Shown: positions 34,901 to 45,917 of the stretch, one piece after another
Position numbering within the stretch: position 1 is the first letter of the stretch
Layout: the number at the start of each line of letters is the position of its first letter
Source of the DNA: Blastomussa wellsi
Taxonomy: Eukaryota; Cnidaria; Anthozoa; Scleractinia; Plerogyridae
Direction of reading: 5' to 3'
Length of the DNA: 64,000 nt
Assembly (NCBI GenBank): GCA_947652115.1
Contig: OX393565.1
Location: 19,972,218-20,036,217 of the forward strand
Translations under genes and position numbers: made by a program
Notes under the pieces: generated by a model
Told to the model about the DNA's origin: nothing
Databases searched by the model: none
What the model saw: the letters and a program-made list of their open reading frames with translations, nothing else

Positions 34901-37900
34901 ACTTTTCAGCTCAACAGCATCCTTCGTTTGGAAACTAGCGCAATTTGAATTTCAGTGTTATGGCGGTGTGTGACTTACAGTTACAATCATATATGTCGAA
35001 AAACACATACTTATCTCGCAAGATCTAGCCATTTTAGAAGTTTAAGTACTAGGAAAAGTGTTAATATGAACATTTGTTTGTTCAAAACAGGTAACCAGTC
35101 GCCTAGATAACCAAAGTCAACTCCAGATGTTTACACTATTTCCGGCCGCTATGTTGGTGTTTCACTGAGGTTCACCAATATGGCAGCTCCATATTGGGCT
35201 CTGTAGACATTTCGAACAATATCTGAAGTTTGGAACAATGCACACACCTGAAACTTGGAGAAGTGCTTTTTTTATTTATATTCTATAATGTTGTAGTTCC
35301 TTGACTCTGTCCACTGAATGGTTATTTGAGTGGTTATTTTTAATTTTTTTTGGTCACGCGAGTGAAAACGCTATATAAATGGAATACAAACCACACCTGC
35401 AGCAGTGAATAGTTTGGATGTCTCATTGGTGAGTGCAGAAATGAGCGATGCTTTATGTTTGAGTTCCACGGCTCGAGCTACAGTAACTGAAAAGAGAAGA
35501 ACAACATTGTCATTGCATTCCATAGTTACAGTCAGTTAGAGTGCTAACCGAACACCCAAAATGCCAGCCATTTAAGATTGAAATATACGAAACAAAACTA
35601 CTAATCTCTTAGCATGGGTGATGTACATGGAATATTGGCCTAAAATCATTGCAGGGAGGGTTCATACACTTTTTTGTGGACAGAATTCAAGAGCTTTTTC
35701 CAGACCACTTTTTTTATTTTCCAGACTCAAGGTAACAGTGAGTTCATGGCCCAAGAAGAAATAACTGTCTTAACTATGAAAACAATGAGTTAAAAAAATT
35801 CAGTTTCAGCTGTTTAATTCGTAACTTACAGTGACACAACCAAAAGGTAGCAGTAAACAAATTTCTACCATAAAGCAATAAACTCAGTTCTCAAAACAAT
35901 TTTTAACAGTACACTTTTTCAACAAAGTCCTTGGGTTTTTGCCATTAGTGCGTGAAGTAATATATCATACATGAGAGACCGTGTTTCATCTGGATATCCA
36001 AACACCAAGAAGAGAGTTAAAAATACGACGTGCAGCGAAGTATTTTTAACGAACTTCAAAGTGTTTGGATAGCCGATGAAACACTGTCTTGAGTGTTTGA
36101 TATATCTTCTCAATCGAAACAAAAACTACGGAGAAAACGAAGAAATAAAATCGTCAAAATCTATGCTTATTAAGATCGGGTATCCAAACCACGGTCACGG
36201 TTATGATTTTCTTTGTTTTAACTCGATGAATTATTAATGAGTTTGAGAAATATGTAACTATTTCATGATCTCAGAGCTAGTTCTTTAGAGCTTCAAGTTT
36301 ATTGTCTATTGCCTCCTCAATGGACTTCAATTCTCCTTCTTTCTCTTTAGTGCTTCGTCTCATTGCATTTGACTTAGAAAGGAGAGTTGCTTTCCCAGTC
36401 GACTCTGCCTCTTCTCCCATGCTTGAAATATCAATTGCCTTATTACAAACAACACATATCGCTTTGGTGTTTGACATAGGATCGGCTGCAATTCAGGCCT
36501 TAAATTTTTCATCTGCTTTCCACTTTCCGTTAAAGACACACTTCCCCATTATCACAAAGAAAAAGAAAAGCCAGGGAAGAACAACAGCTACATGAACACG
36601 AACAAATATTGCTTCCTTCGTTCAACTAACGCGGGAAATAAATAAACCATGATGCATTGCAAACACAATGAACCATAATGCAATGCAGGGCACTGGAGAC
36701 TGGACTTTCCGACCGTACCACCATTTATTAATATATATTTTTTCCGTTTGGCCAAGTTAATTCAAGTGAAATCAGCTACATTGTAAAGATTTCAGCTAGC
36801 TTTTAAACACTTGCTGCTCCTTGAGAAAAATTCCAGACTTCATCCCACTCAGACTCTGCCTTTAATTTCCATACTTTTTCTAGGTCTGGAAAAGCAGTTC
36901 ACAAATTTCCAGACTTTTTCAAGAATTCAAGACTTTGTACGAACCCTGAGTGAACATGTAAGTACAGCGAAGTCCATACAAAAATGACCAAAAGCCAAAA
37001 CCACCCAGTATAATTTGAGTAAGTCAGTAAGTAGTTCTATATAATACTTTTTCATTGTAAATTTTGACAACAAAATTGTAAATTTTGACAACAAAAAAAT
37101 ACATGCCTTATGACTGTTTCCACACAAACTGTTTGTATGGCTAAATCCTGACCAAGAAATAACCAAATTAAGGCTGTATTCACAGTTGGTGCCCGAGCAC
37201 TGGTACCTGGGTACCAGGAAAAAAGGCATGCCGTTCAGACACCGAAAACCGAAGTACCCAAGTACTGTCAAGTGCCTGAGTACACGGTTTTCACCTTGTA
37301 CTAAAAACCGGTGCCTGTGCCCAAATTCTGGCATTGGTGCCCAGCTTAGAATCATACGCGGGCACCGTACCTTTGCACCAAGTGTGAACACTGCCTAAGA
37401 ATGCTCGGATTTTCCTCAAGACTGCCTTGTCATTTATTAAACTCATAACCAACGATTTAATAAATAATATATAGACTTTAGCCAAGCCCAAAAGCGGAGC
37501 TCCATATTTAATTAATTGCTGGCTTTTTACAGTTTAAGAAAATGCTCTCGGGAAAATTCTAGAGTATGCAACTCCTCAAGAAAGATTTAATAGCCAAAAT
37601 AAAACAGAATTAATTATGAGCAAAATCACAGAAATACTGCCATAACTCAGAAAAAAACTTGGGATGTGAATCAGTGATCTTTCTAAAAACCGTTACCAGG
37701 TCAGCAACCAACTTTAAAAAAACACATGATCCTGTGACATTGTCATCTGATACTGGTCAGCAGATACCTTGTTGTGACAGCTGTCAACTGACTGTAACAT
37801 GGTAGGTTGAACTCTTTCTAGAGTACAGTGTATGGCCGCCATGTTGAGCGATGTCATACATACATAAAGCGCACACGCCCATGAGCCATACCGCTGACCA

Positions 37901-38791
37901 TTTTGACCATCAAGAATGAACTACATGGTACTTCTATTCCTGTGCATGTATGGTTTCGAATCTCTAAGGTTATGGAGCTCCGCTCCGCAGACCTTCAGGT
38001 CACTGGAGCTCTGCTATCAGACAAGGCTATCAGCCAGAAACATAGGCCTGCAATGTGTGCAAACTAATACAGCTCCATTGGAAAGGTGAATAAATGATTA
38101 TTGCAAAAAAATGCAAGTCAAATAATGATTTCAATTTACTCTTTTCTCACCCTCTTGTGCCTCAGCCACACACTGCATCTGGTATGCCTCCAGCACCCGC
38201 TGGTCAGTATCTGCACCCTTTTCAGCAGATAACTCGCCAAGACGGGGCATCAAACTTTCCTTTAAACAATAAAGAAAATGAACACAATGTATGTAAAATG
38301 CCAAAGCTCAATGTCTTGATAGGCAATTGAACAAGCATGGCATTAATATTATTATGCTGTGAGACAACGAACTATAACACCTTAAAGAAATTAAAGGGCA
38401 CTGTTGGAAAACTCAAGAGCCTGAGGATAAATTAACTTTATTTATTTGTAATAACACCAGTGGAAACCTCAACTTCAAAAAGTTAGCCTGATTTTTTCAG
38501 GTTTGGCCCTTTTGGCTTGGGGAAATAGCTAGAAAATAATTTCAGTCTCACCCAGAACCCCCCCCTCCCCCCCCCCCCCTCCCCAAGACCTTCAACTATA
38601 AAAGGGCCTAGTCAGCCTCCACCATTTTCGATGCCATCGAAATTATAGAAATTGTATGGTGAAGCAAAATCTTATTAAATTGCTGTAAGTTATGTTACTG
38701 GAAGTGTTCAATTACGAATTTAGCAAGTTTCTCAGTGATCTCTTTCATTTCAACACACTCAGCATAAAACATAATATTGAACTCTCGCACG

Positions 38792-38831
<40 letters not shown>

Positions 38832-41800
38832 GTACTTGATATCTTCACACAATTCATGAATTATCTTATTATCTTATTTTGTGTCATTCTTCAGAGTTCA
38901 GGGGGTCATTCATTAAGGGCCAGGCAACAGGTAAATTGACCAGCTGTGAATGAAACTTAGCCATTGCTTTGCCAGGCTGTTTTCATCTTCAAGAGAGCGA
39001 TGAAAGAAATAAATCAACATTGCAATAGCATCAACAGAAACTTGGAAAAAATCTGAGTCCCAGATGGTATTTGAACCCACGGCCCTCCATGTTTTCATCT
39101 TCTCTACTTTATAACTTTCTTTTACAAGAAAAACTAAAAATGCTCAGCTGAAAAACCTTACTGGGCCTCCTGCACAAAAACTTAATGAAACCCCTGAGAG
39201 TCCTTGTAAAATGACATCTTGGTTTCCAGTTCTGTGGTTGGGTTTCAACAGATGTCATGCGCACAATCTTAACATACATGATATTATGCAATGCCGAAAT
39301 CAGATTTCAGCAGTTTGACGCCTTCCGAGGTTATTATTCATGATGTGTGAAAAGGCCAAATATTCTTACGCGATTCAATTTTGCAAAGGGGTATATGCGA
39401 CCTCCTTTTGGTGTTTGTAATAAAGAGATTGAGATTTGATTAATCCATGATTTAATACCTTAACAAATTTGAAAATTCCTGCAGCAGTTCTTAGGCTGGT
39501 GTGAACTTCCTTTGCTTCATCCATGGTAACCCTGGGTAAACATCATTATGTACCGTAAAGACTTGTGTATAAGCCGCACCCCCAACTTTCAAACATGATT
39601 TTCGAAAAAAAATGAGAACTCCGAAAAAGCACCCTGTAAAAAAAGTTGGTTGTTTGTTCGCAGATGTTCACAACAATCTTGACGAAATCTAATGTTGTGC
39701 ATTTACAGTGACATTAATAAGTTAATCAACTCTGAAAATACCTTTTCTTTAATCGATTTCCCTATTCCCTGTCACTGACAACAGTTGGCCTCATTGCTAA
39801 ACCCCACAATTGAAATGAAAGCGATGGAACCCTACAACCCTACAAGCCAGTTTACTCCCTGTTAAAGCAATGGTCTTGTGTATAAGCCGCACCCACGATT
39901 TTTGGCCCGGTACATAAAATGTTGTGAGAGATTTTCACCAAACAATGCCAAAACAATATTTGGCCCACACAACAAAATAATTGCAATTACCAACTCACAT
40001 TACCAACTTTACACATGGTTGTAGCCAGGATTTTTCAAGGGGGGGGGGGGGGGGGGGTCACACCCATTGTGCTCACCAGTTTGTCATGTCAACCGCCACA
40101 CTGTTTCACTTAATATTTACTTGAAAAATATCTCAAAAAGGGGGATCACGGGCACCCCAGGACCCCTGCCCTGGCTATGCCCTTGTTACAATACATGTAG
40201 TTTTCGACAACTTCTTTTCTTACACCTTTTAAACACTTCTGTTGGCAATTGGGCAATTAAAATGCAACAAATTGAACGTTTGCAGGTTGAGTAATGGTGA
40301 ATTTGACAGTTTAGCATCTCCACCTTCGACAGTTCCTTGTTTTGATTAGCCGGTTCAAATAGAAGCCAACAAAAAGTAGTCAGAAAGTTGTCAAGATGTC
40401 AAAAAAAATATCACAAACCACAGGGAGCCCATACAAGCGGTGTGTCTCTTTGTATGTTCGAACTATAAAGAAATGTATGGGAATGGTAGACTTATATCAA
40501 GTAATGGCTATAAAATAAACGCAAACTTACCTCAGGTGTTGTATTTTGTCGTTTCTGCGGCTCAAAATGGCGAATGTGAGTGATTTGGAAGGTTTTGCGT
40601 TGACTGTTGCTCCACGTGATAAGAAAGAGACAAGGGTGGAAACGCGTTTTCGACTGCTTCAGCGCTAAGCCGATTTTCACACTGAAATTGGAATTGCCTG
40701 GCTCCCAAATCGAGCACCAGATAAACTGAAAGGTCGAAGCTTCTTTTCGTGGCATTCCATCGAAGATCCATTCAAGAGCACCAACCGCCAATTAAGTTTC
40801 GAGAGATGCAGCTTTCGAAGCGACAAACATCTGCAGCAGTCCGTTCGTGTTCTTCGGACCAACTGTCACGCTGTTTGCTCCACGCTGATTGGTTGATGCT
40901 AAACAATACCCTGTTACCAAATGACTCATGTGGGTGGGAGCCAGGGACATATTTGCAGCGGCGATCCATCTACTGACAAGTCTGGGGTGAGGTTTATGAT
41001 GCGTGACCGAAACCAGACACGATACCACTCTTTGTTCTTTTATTTACCGGGAAAACTCTAATGCTAAATTTTCTGCGAGCAAAGCTCATTTCGCCGTCAC
41101 CAGAAATGTACTCTGTTTGTGCTAGAAATGTGCTCTTTCATTCCATAATGGCAAGGTAATGTGACATTATTGTTTGATATTTTTATTTCAATGCTGTTCA
41201 GCCTCCAAACAAATCAATTAACAGTGTCGTGTGACAATGTAACCTTTTTGTAACCTTTTAACCGTAGATCGAAGTTGACATCTGAACAAATTAAAGCACT
41301 CGATATTGTGGAAAGAGGACACAATCTCCTCGTGACAGGGCAAGCTGGAATTGGAAAGTCTTTCTTGGTGCATTCCATGTACGATCGTTTGAAGGATCAA
41401 GGGAAAAAAGTTCAGATAGTGTGTGCGAGTGGCATTGCAGGAAGTGTTTATTCGGACAAGATTCGCACAACCACAGTGCATGCATGCTACGGTTTACGGA
41501 CCGCTGAACTACCCTCCGATCTAGTCATCGAAAGAGCTGTGGCAAACAGTTTGGCCAAAGACAGAATTAAAAGAGTTGTTATTATTTGGGACGAAATAAG
41601 CATGTCGGTCACGCATCATAAACCTCACCCCAGATTTCTCAGTAGATTGATCGCCGCTGCGAACATGTCCCTGGCACATGTTTAGCATCAACCAATCAGC
41701 ATGGGGCACACAGCATGACGGTTGGTCCGAAGAACACGAACGGACTGCCGCAGATGTTTGTCGCTTCGAAAGCTGCATTTCTCGAAACTTAAGCGGCAGT

Positions 41801-44800
41801 TAGCGCTTGGATTTTGAATGGATCTTCGATTGAATGCCACGAAAAGAAGCTTCGACCTTTCAGTTTATCTGGTGCTCGATTTGGGAGCCAGGCGATTCCA
41901 ATTTCAGTGTGAAAATCGGCTTGGCGCTGAAGCAGTTGAAAACAAGCTTTCCACCCTTGTCTCTTTCTTATAACGTGAAGCAACAGTCAACGCAAAACCT
42001 TTCGAATCGCTGAGGTACCTGAGGTAAGTTTGCGTTTATTTTATAGCCATTACTCGATATAAGTCTGCGATATTAAGACTCTTCAATATTCCCATACATT
42101 TCTTTATAATTCGAACGTACAAACAGACACACCGCTTGTATGGGCTCCCTGTGCACAAACTTCTCAAGTTTGCCAAAAGCTTGATTAAATTTTACCCTTG
42201 GACCCTTTTCATAAAAAGTACTCTCAAAATTACATTCAAATGCATGAGATTATGTAGTGAGACTAATTTAAATGCACGCAAAATAATTAAATTTTAAATC
42301 AGCTGTCATTAGTGACAAGGCAAAGTCTGTGTCGAGCCTAGTGGCCCATACCGCCGAAGCTTATCCCGGTTTCCTTAGCATGAAGTGACTGGGAGTATTT
42401 CTACTCTCCCCTGGATGGGACGCCAGTCCATCGCAGGGTTACCCCTAAGCAGTAAATTGGCCAATATACACCTGGGTGAAGAGAGGCACTGTGAGAGTAA
42501 AGGGTCTTGCCCAAGAACACAGCGCAGTGACCCAGCCAAGGCTCGAACCCAGACTGTCCAATCCGGAGTCCAGTGCACTAACCATTAGGCCACTGCGCCT
42601 CCCTATGCTTCATTAGTGAATTGGGTCTTTAATAATGCTACAGATCGAAACCAGCCAGGATTAGCTGTAGTAGTATTGGCCAAGAACACAAACACATACA
42701 GAGCCTATTTTAAAACTAATAGAAAAAGAGGAAAGTTTTCGAGGAAAGGAAGTAAACAGGAATGTATAATATAAAGGTTAAAATTCCAGTTCAAAATTAA
42801 TACACAAATATATAAACTGGTTTCTATTTTCCCTGCCAATCCACTGAGAAATATTATTTGTATACAGTGAGAATTAGAGTGAGAATATAGGAGCAGGAAT
42901 GTCTGTTACCAATTGAAAGAGAAAAAGGCTCAAATTCTTTGTTATATGTTTGTAAAAAATAAACTTTTCAATTCTAGGAATATTATTTATCTTTGCTTCT
43001 ACAGGACCAGGTGTAAAACCTTGCAAACAACAAGGCTTTAGCTTCTACATAATTATTGCCAAAGGTAAAGCCTGCTGTAGGTAGTGCTCCGGCCACAGCT
43101 AGATTTCACAGTTTGTTCGACTCTCAGAGCTTGGTTAACCATTAGACCACCATTACAAAGAAAAAGTATAGAATCTGTCATCCTGACTTATAATATTATA
43201 ATTGCGTATTATATTCATATGAGACTTTTATTAGCTTGAGCCTTCTCTACTTCTGAATTGAACAGTGTAGTAACAGCAATAGAAGTATACCGTAAGTCAG
43301 AGAACTTACTCTCCCTTTGCTGCCAGTTTAGCAGCATACTTTGTATACCACATGGCGACATTCATGCAGATGGATGTCAGCTCAAACACACTATCAGCTG
43401 CACACCTAGCAAGCAAGCAAATAAATAAATAAATAAGTAACACAATTTATACAAATGGAACTTGGGCATTGAAAGAATTGACCAATTGAACTCATGTCAA
43501 AACAAAGGAAATTAGAACCGTAACCGTGGTTTGGAAATGTGATATTAATTAGTATAGATTTTTAAGATTTATTTCTTCGTTTTCTGTAGTTTTAGTTTCA
43601 ACTGAGAAGATATATCAAACACTCAAGACAGTGTTTCATTACATTTCAAGACACCTCGAAGTTCATCAAAAATACTCCGCTACATATTGTATTTTCAACT
43701 CTCTTCTCGGTGTTTGGAAATGTGATGAAACACTGTGTCTTCTCGGTGTTTGGAAATGTGATGAAACACTGTCTCGTGTTTGATATATCACTTCTTACAT
43801 TTTTATTGTAATAAATAATGCTTGTAAAATACAGAGGGCAAGCTAGATTACAGTGAGTATTCTTTTTTATTAGATGGCAAGGAAAATCTGAGCATTCTGA
43901 TTGGTTCTTTCTTGGTCAGGATTTTGCCATATGGACCGTTTCCATAGAAACAGTCCTAAGCTGCATATTTTTTCTAAAGTTGGATAATTTAAAACTTGCA
44001 ACTAGAACTGCAGAATGATAGAAAACTTATAAGAATACTCTAATTTAAAGAAAAAAATGTTTTCAAAATCATGGTTTATGTAGCTTGTTCTTTCTGAGGC
44101 ATCAAAACACGTTACGGTGGAAAATCTCTAAATTGAAGTCACCATAAGTCATTTTTAACAAGGAGACGTGAAACGAGTGCCATACAATAAACTACTTACT
44201 AACTGAGCTTGCTCGAGCAGTACTGGGGAATATTGGCCCTTGGTCGTTTTGTACAGACCTTGCTGCACTCGATCTGTACTGCCAAAAACCTTACACCAAT
44301 ATTCCCCAATGCGGCCCTCACACTCGGTTAGTAAGAGGTTATTATTCAGGGAAACTTTCCTTGCTTTCTGTTTCTTTGTTTTTGTTATTGGTACAATGTT
44401 TTGGTCAATTAGGGCAAAATTACTTTAAAGATTACCTTCAGTTAAATGATTTGCAAAGACGATTCACTGAAATTTAGCTTAAATACTAGCACATACTGTG
44501 TTTTCAATATTGATCACACAATTTAGGAGAGCAAGGGTGGCCCAGTGGCGAGAGCTCTGGCATCTCACCAATGTGGCCCGGGGTTGATTCCGGCCGAGTG
44601 TCATAATGTACACATGACTGCAGGCTTAGTTTGTTGTTGGTCACTCTGACGGTTTTTCTCCAGGCTCTCTGGTTCTCCTTCCTCCTTAAAAGCCAACATT
44701 TCTAAATTCCAGTTCCACCTGGATAGAGCACACACGTGAAAACCAGCTGAGGCTGATGTACCTTCCTCTCTAAATATCATTATTTATCTCTTTATATGTT

Positions 44801-45591
44801 TTCTGGCTGCAAGATTTCATTTGCAGCTTTGTATAATCTAAAAAGTAAACTTACGTTGGGGTATTACCACAAATAGAGTTGGTCCACTTGAACATGACTA
44901 GCTTACGGAGCTTGCTATCACCAGATCCTGTGGTAGGATCATTGACAAGGCCTTGAAGAAGTGACCAGTAGATCTCGGCTGTCTGTTGGATCGATTTTGG
45001 GTCATTTGAAGGATCTGTTAAAGAGTTTAGCAGCTTTGACCTTGCTAGCTTCAATTCCCTGACAAATGAAATTTATTAAATTTTCAGAAATTCCTCTTAA
45101 TACCTGTAAGTGGATTGTTAAGGTATTAACATGCATGTATGTCGCTTAAACATTAGCAAAAGCTGACAAAATCAGTAGCAAATGGCAACAAGACTGCAAA
45201 ATCATTGTGCAGCCGTGTCGAAACACGATTTCAGCTGACGATTATTTTGCAAGTCGAAATTTAAAATAAAATCCTCAAACGTGATATTAAGCCATGATAT
45301 AGATCCAAGTTTTTAATTTGTAGAAATTCTTTTATTGCTATGTAATATAATAAGAGCTCTGCTTCGCAATCGATCGTTAGGTAATAAATTTTCAACTGGA
45401 GAAGGAAAATGCAAACCATTCATGCAAGTTTCCAGTACCTGCATATATCAATTAATTAGAAGAAACAAGACAAAAATAGAAACTTACGATAGCGTTTTAG
45501 ATGACGAAGAATTGGTAGCCACATTTCGAATGGACTCAAAAGTAACAGGAGCTGAGGCCTTGATGGGGTTTCTGTGAAACCAGTGCGCCAT
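31914..45591 (-). CDS. BROX: BROX: Bro1 domain and CAAX-motif protein
   Basis: A complete gene in 11 exons on the minus strand: 45488-45591, 44855-45058, 43310-43405, 39459-39531, 38151-38259, 35397-35486, 33913-33998, 33647-33719, 33207-33357, 32168-32324, 31914-32015. All junctions keep frame with GT-AG sites and the total is 414 codons plus TGA, like the ~411-residue vertebrate protein. The start reads MAHWFHRNPIKASAPV. The Bro1 domain fills most of the rest (YWSLLQGLVND, FKWTNS, MWYTKYAAKLA, EAYQMQCVAEAQE, ARAVELKH, NGFIYFHKIPAEPPELELKA). The C-terminus is CVVS, a prenylation (CAAX) box. The family binds ESCRT-III CHMP proteins and, through farnesylation, acts at membranes including the nuclear envelope. 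Introns, up to ~3.8 kb, are full of mobile elements. The start lies 326 bp from the divergent RNF216 gene. Confidence 0.95.
32930..33130. mobile_element. Decayed MITE, relative of 18890-19108
   Basis: AGGCCTTTTGCAACAAAGAGTAAACAG..TTATTCCTGCACTGAGA..AAAGCTTGACTGTC..GCCCTCCAGGAAGGC...TGTTGCAAAATGC follows the same order as the element at 18890. It lies in the BROX intron between exons 33207-33357 and 32168-32324. Confidence 0.5.
33505..33590. repeat. Tetranucleotide (CAGT)n microsatellite
   Basis: Imperfect CAGT/CGGT repeats (GTCAGTCAGTTGGTCGGTCGG..) lie in a BROX intron just below exon 33647-33719. Confidence 0.8.
34347..34538. mobile_element. ~190 bp MITE
   Basis: CTAGACTGTTCATAGCCCCTCTATTTTTTC at the left and GAAAAAATAGTGGACTGTGAACAGTCTAG at the right are inverted. 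It lies in the BROX intron between exons 35397-35486 and 33913-33998. Confidence 0.7.
34605..34745 (-). mobile_element. SINE body fragment
   Basis: On the minus strand it reads GGGTTGAGTTTGTTGTTGG..TTTCTCCGGTTTCTCC..AACACTTCTAAATTCCAATTTG, matching the body of the SINEs at 14065 and 44525. Confidence 0.6.
34795..35270. repeat. Dispersed repeat family copy
   Basis: CATGTGACGTCATAAAATTCTAAAATCCAAAA...CTTCGTTTGGAAACTAGCGCA...GTCGCCTAGATAACCAAAGT...ATGTTTACAC has a close counterpart at 53610-53945. Its start is also shared with 48355-48600. Coding content was not recognised. Confidence 0.65.
35955..36215. repeat. Palindromic repeat, family shared with 43505-43795
   Basis: GACCGTGTTTCATCTGGATATCCAAACACCAAGAAGAGAG..AAATAC and GTATTTTTAACGAACTTCAAAGTGTTTGGATAGCCGATGAAACACTGTC pair with each other. 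The right side (TGATATATCTTCTCAATCGAAAC..GAAAACGAAGAAATAAA) recurs inverted at 43560-43625. Confidence 0.6.
36277..36565 (-). pseudogene. Transposase-type zinc-finger fragment
   Basis: On the minus strand an ORF reads MGKCVFNGKWKADEKFKAWI, then CVVCNKAIDISSMGEEA. This is the pattern of the N-terminal BED/TTF-like zinc finger of hAT-related and domesticated transposase proteins. The expected His residues after ISSMGE are missing and the rest is Lys/Glu-rich, so the finger is incomplete. It lies inside the hAT-like element. Confidence 0.5.
37169..37399. mobile_element. ~230 bp MITE
   Basis: TAAGGCTGTATTCACAGTTGGTGCCCGAG at the left pairs with CGGGCACCGTACCTTTGCACCAAGTGTGAACACTGCCTAAG at the right. 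The interior has paired GGTACC.GGTACC and AAAACCG motifs. It lies in the BROX intron between exons 38151-38259 and 35397-35486. Confidence 0.7.
38600..38830. mobile_element. ~230 bp MITE
   Basis: AAAAGGGCCTAGTCAGCC and GGCTGACTAGGGCCCTTTA are inverted ends. A matching end is at 31405-31435. It lies in the BROX intron between exons 39459-39531 and 38151-38259. Confidence 0.7.
40019..40192. mobile_element. Degenerate MITE with G-run
   Basis: GTAGCCAGGATTTTTCAAGGGGGG at one end and CCCCTGCCCTGGCTATGCC at the other are roughly inverted. A second, better element with a similar purine-rich design is at 63414-63607. Confidence 0.4.
40419..42153. mobile_element. Foldback element with PIF1 fragment
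   Basis: Two ~550-590 bp arms, 40419-41010 and 41605-42153, are inverted copies of each other, from outer CACAGGGAGCCCATACAAGC / GCTTGTATGGGCTCCCTGTG to inner GGTTTATGATGCGTGACCG / CGGTCACGCATCATAAACC. They differ by scattered substitutions and small indels. The ~590 bp centre holds a PIF1-like helicase exon. The whole lies in the 3.8 kb BROX intron between exons 43310-43405 and 39459-39531. Confidence 0.85.
40567..41610 (+). pseudogene. PIF1-like helicase, 5' part only
   Basis: A presumed first exon starts at ATG 40567 (MANVSDLEGFALTVAPRD..) and is interrupted by TAA near 40666, where the opposite arm has CAG. A second exon starts after an AACCGTAG acceptor near 41269. It encodes KLTSEQIKALDIV, the Walker A GQAGIGKS (~41339-41362), a VHACYGL segment and the Walker B VIIWDEISM (~41578-41604). 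The helicase then stops dead, because the inverted copy of the first-exon region begins there. Downstream helicase motifs are absent, so no active enzyme can be made. The PIF1 family are 5'-3' DNA helicases. Confidence 0.75.
42328..42604 (-). mobile_element. tRNA-derived SINE copy
   Basis: The best-preserved member of the family at 5465-5753. On the minus strand it reads GGAGGCGCAGTGGCCTAATG, then GTTAGTGCACTGGACTCCGG and GGGTTCGAGCC (B box). The body includes AACCCTGCGATGGACTGGCG. It lies in a BROX intron. Confidence 0.8.
43505..43795. repeat. Repeat family copy with internal duplication
   Basis: Inverted relative of 35955-36215. A unit CTTCTCGGTGTTTGGAAATGTGATGAAACACTGT is repeated twice in a row near 43704-43775. 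It lies in the BROX intron between exons 44855-45058 and 43310-43405. Confidence 0.6.
44525..44785 (+). mobile_element. tRNA-derived SINE (second family)
   Basis: Head GGCCCAGTGGCGAGAGCTCTGGC...GGGGTTGATTCCGGCC is followed by a body with TTTCTCCAGGCTCTCTGG, CATTTCTAAATTCCAGTTCC and a 3' end GAGGCTGATGTACCTTCCTC. The 14065 copy shares head and body, and the 9015 fragment shares the 3' end. Confidence 0.8.
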
Positions 45592-45917
45592 TTTGTTGTT
45601 TCTATTTTTAGCTGCCAATGTAATTGAAGTTGTGTTTTTGTTGTTGTCCGCTGACAGAACTCAGTAAACCAACATGGAGCCGAAGTTGTGATCGGAAGTT
45701 GTCGGATGAAACTGTGATGTTTTGATTGGTGCCGAACATTTCCGGCAGCTTCCGAGTTTTGACGATGGATAGTGGGGACTTTCTCAGGTATACTTACATG
45801 ACGTGAAAGACACTGGAAGGCGCTTTCGTTTTATTTCGCGCCGATTTTGAAACAAAGTGCTATTCTTGTTGAAAGAACTCACGCTCAAATCTCGGTAATT
45901 TATTTGAGCTTAGCGTA
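45592..45917. promoter_or_regulatory. Divergent promoter region of BROX and RNF216
   Basis: Only 326 bp separate the two start codons, which face away from each other. No TATA box or other defined element was recognised, so a shared bidirectional promoter is inferred from spacing. Confidence 0.55.

Larger units (their letters stand above)
35652..36948. mobile_element. hAT-like element, decayed, with nested repeat
   Basis: The left end CAGGGAGGGTTCATACAC..GAATTCAAGAGCTTTTTCCAGA and the right end (..TTTCCAGACTTTTTCAAGAATTC..GTACGAACCCTG) are inverted versions of each other. The CAGGGTTCGTAC-type end is common in hAT transposons. Within it are a zinc-finger fragment (36277-36565) and another repeat (35955-36215) also found at 43505-43795. 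It lies in the BROX intron between exons 38151-38259 and 35397-35486. Confidence 0.55.

Noticed and set aside
37186..37398. ORF pair on both strands
   Set aside because: They fall inside a palindromic MITE (37169-37399), whose symmetry opens frames on both strands.
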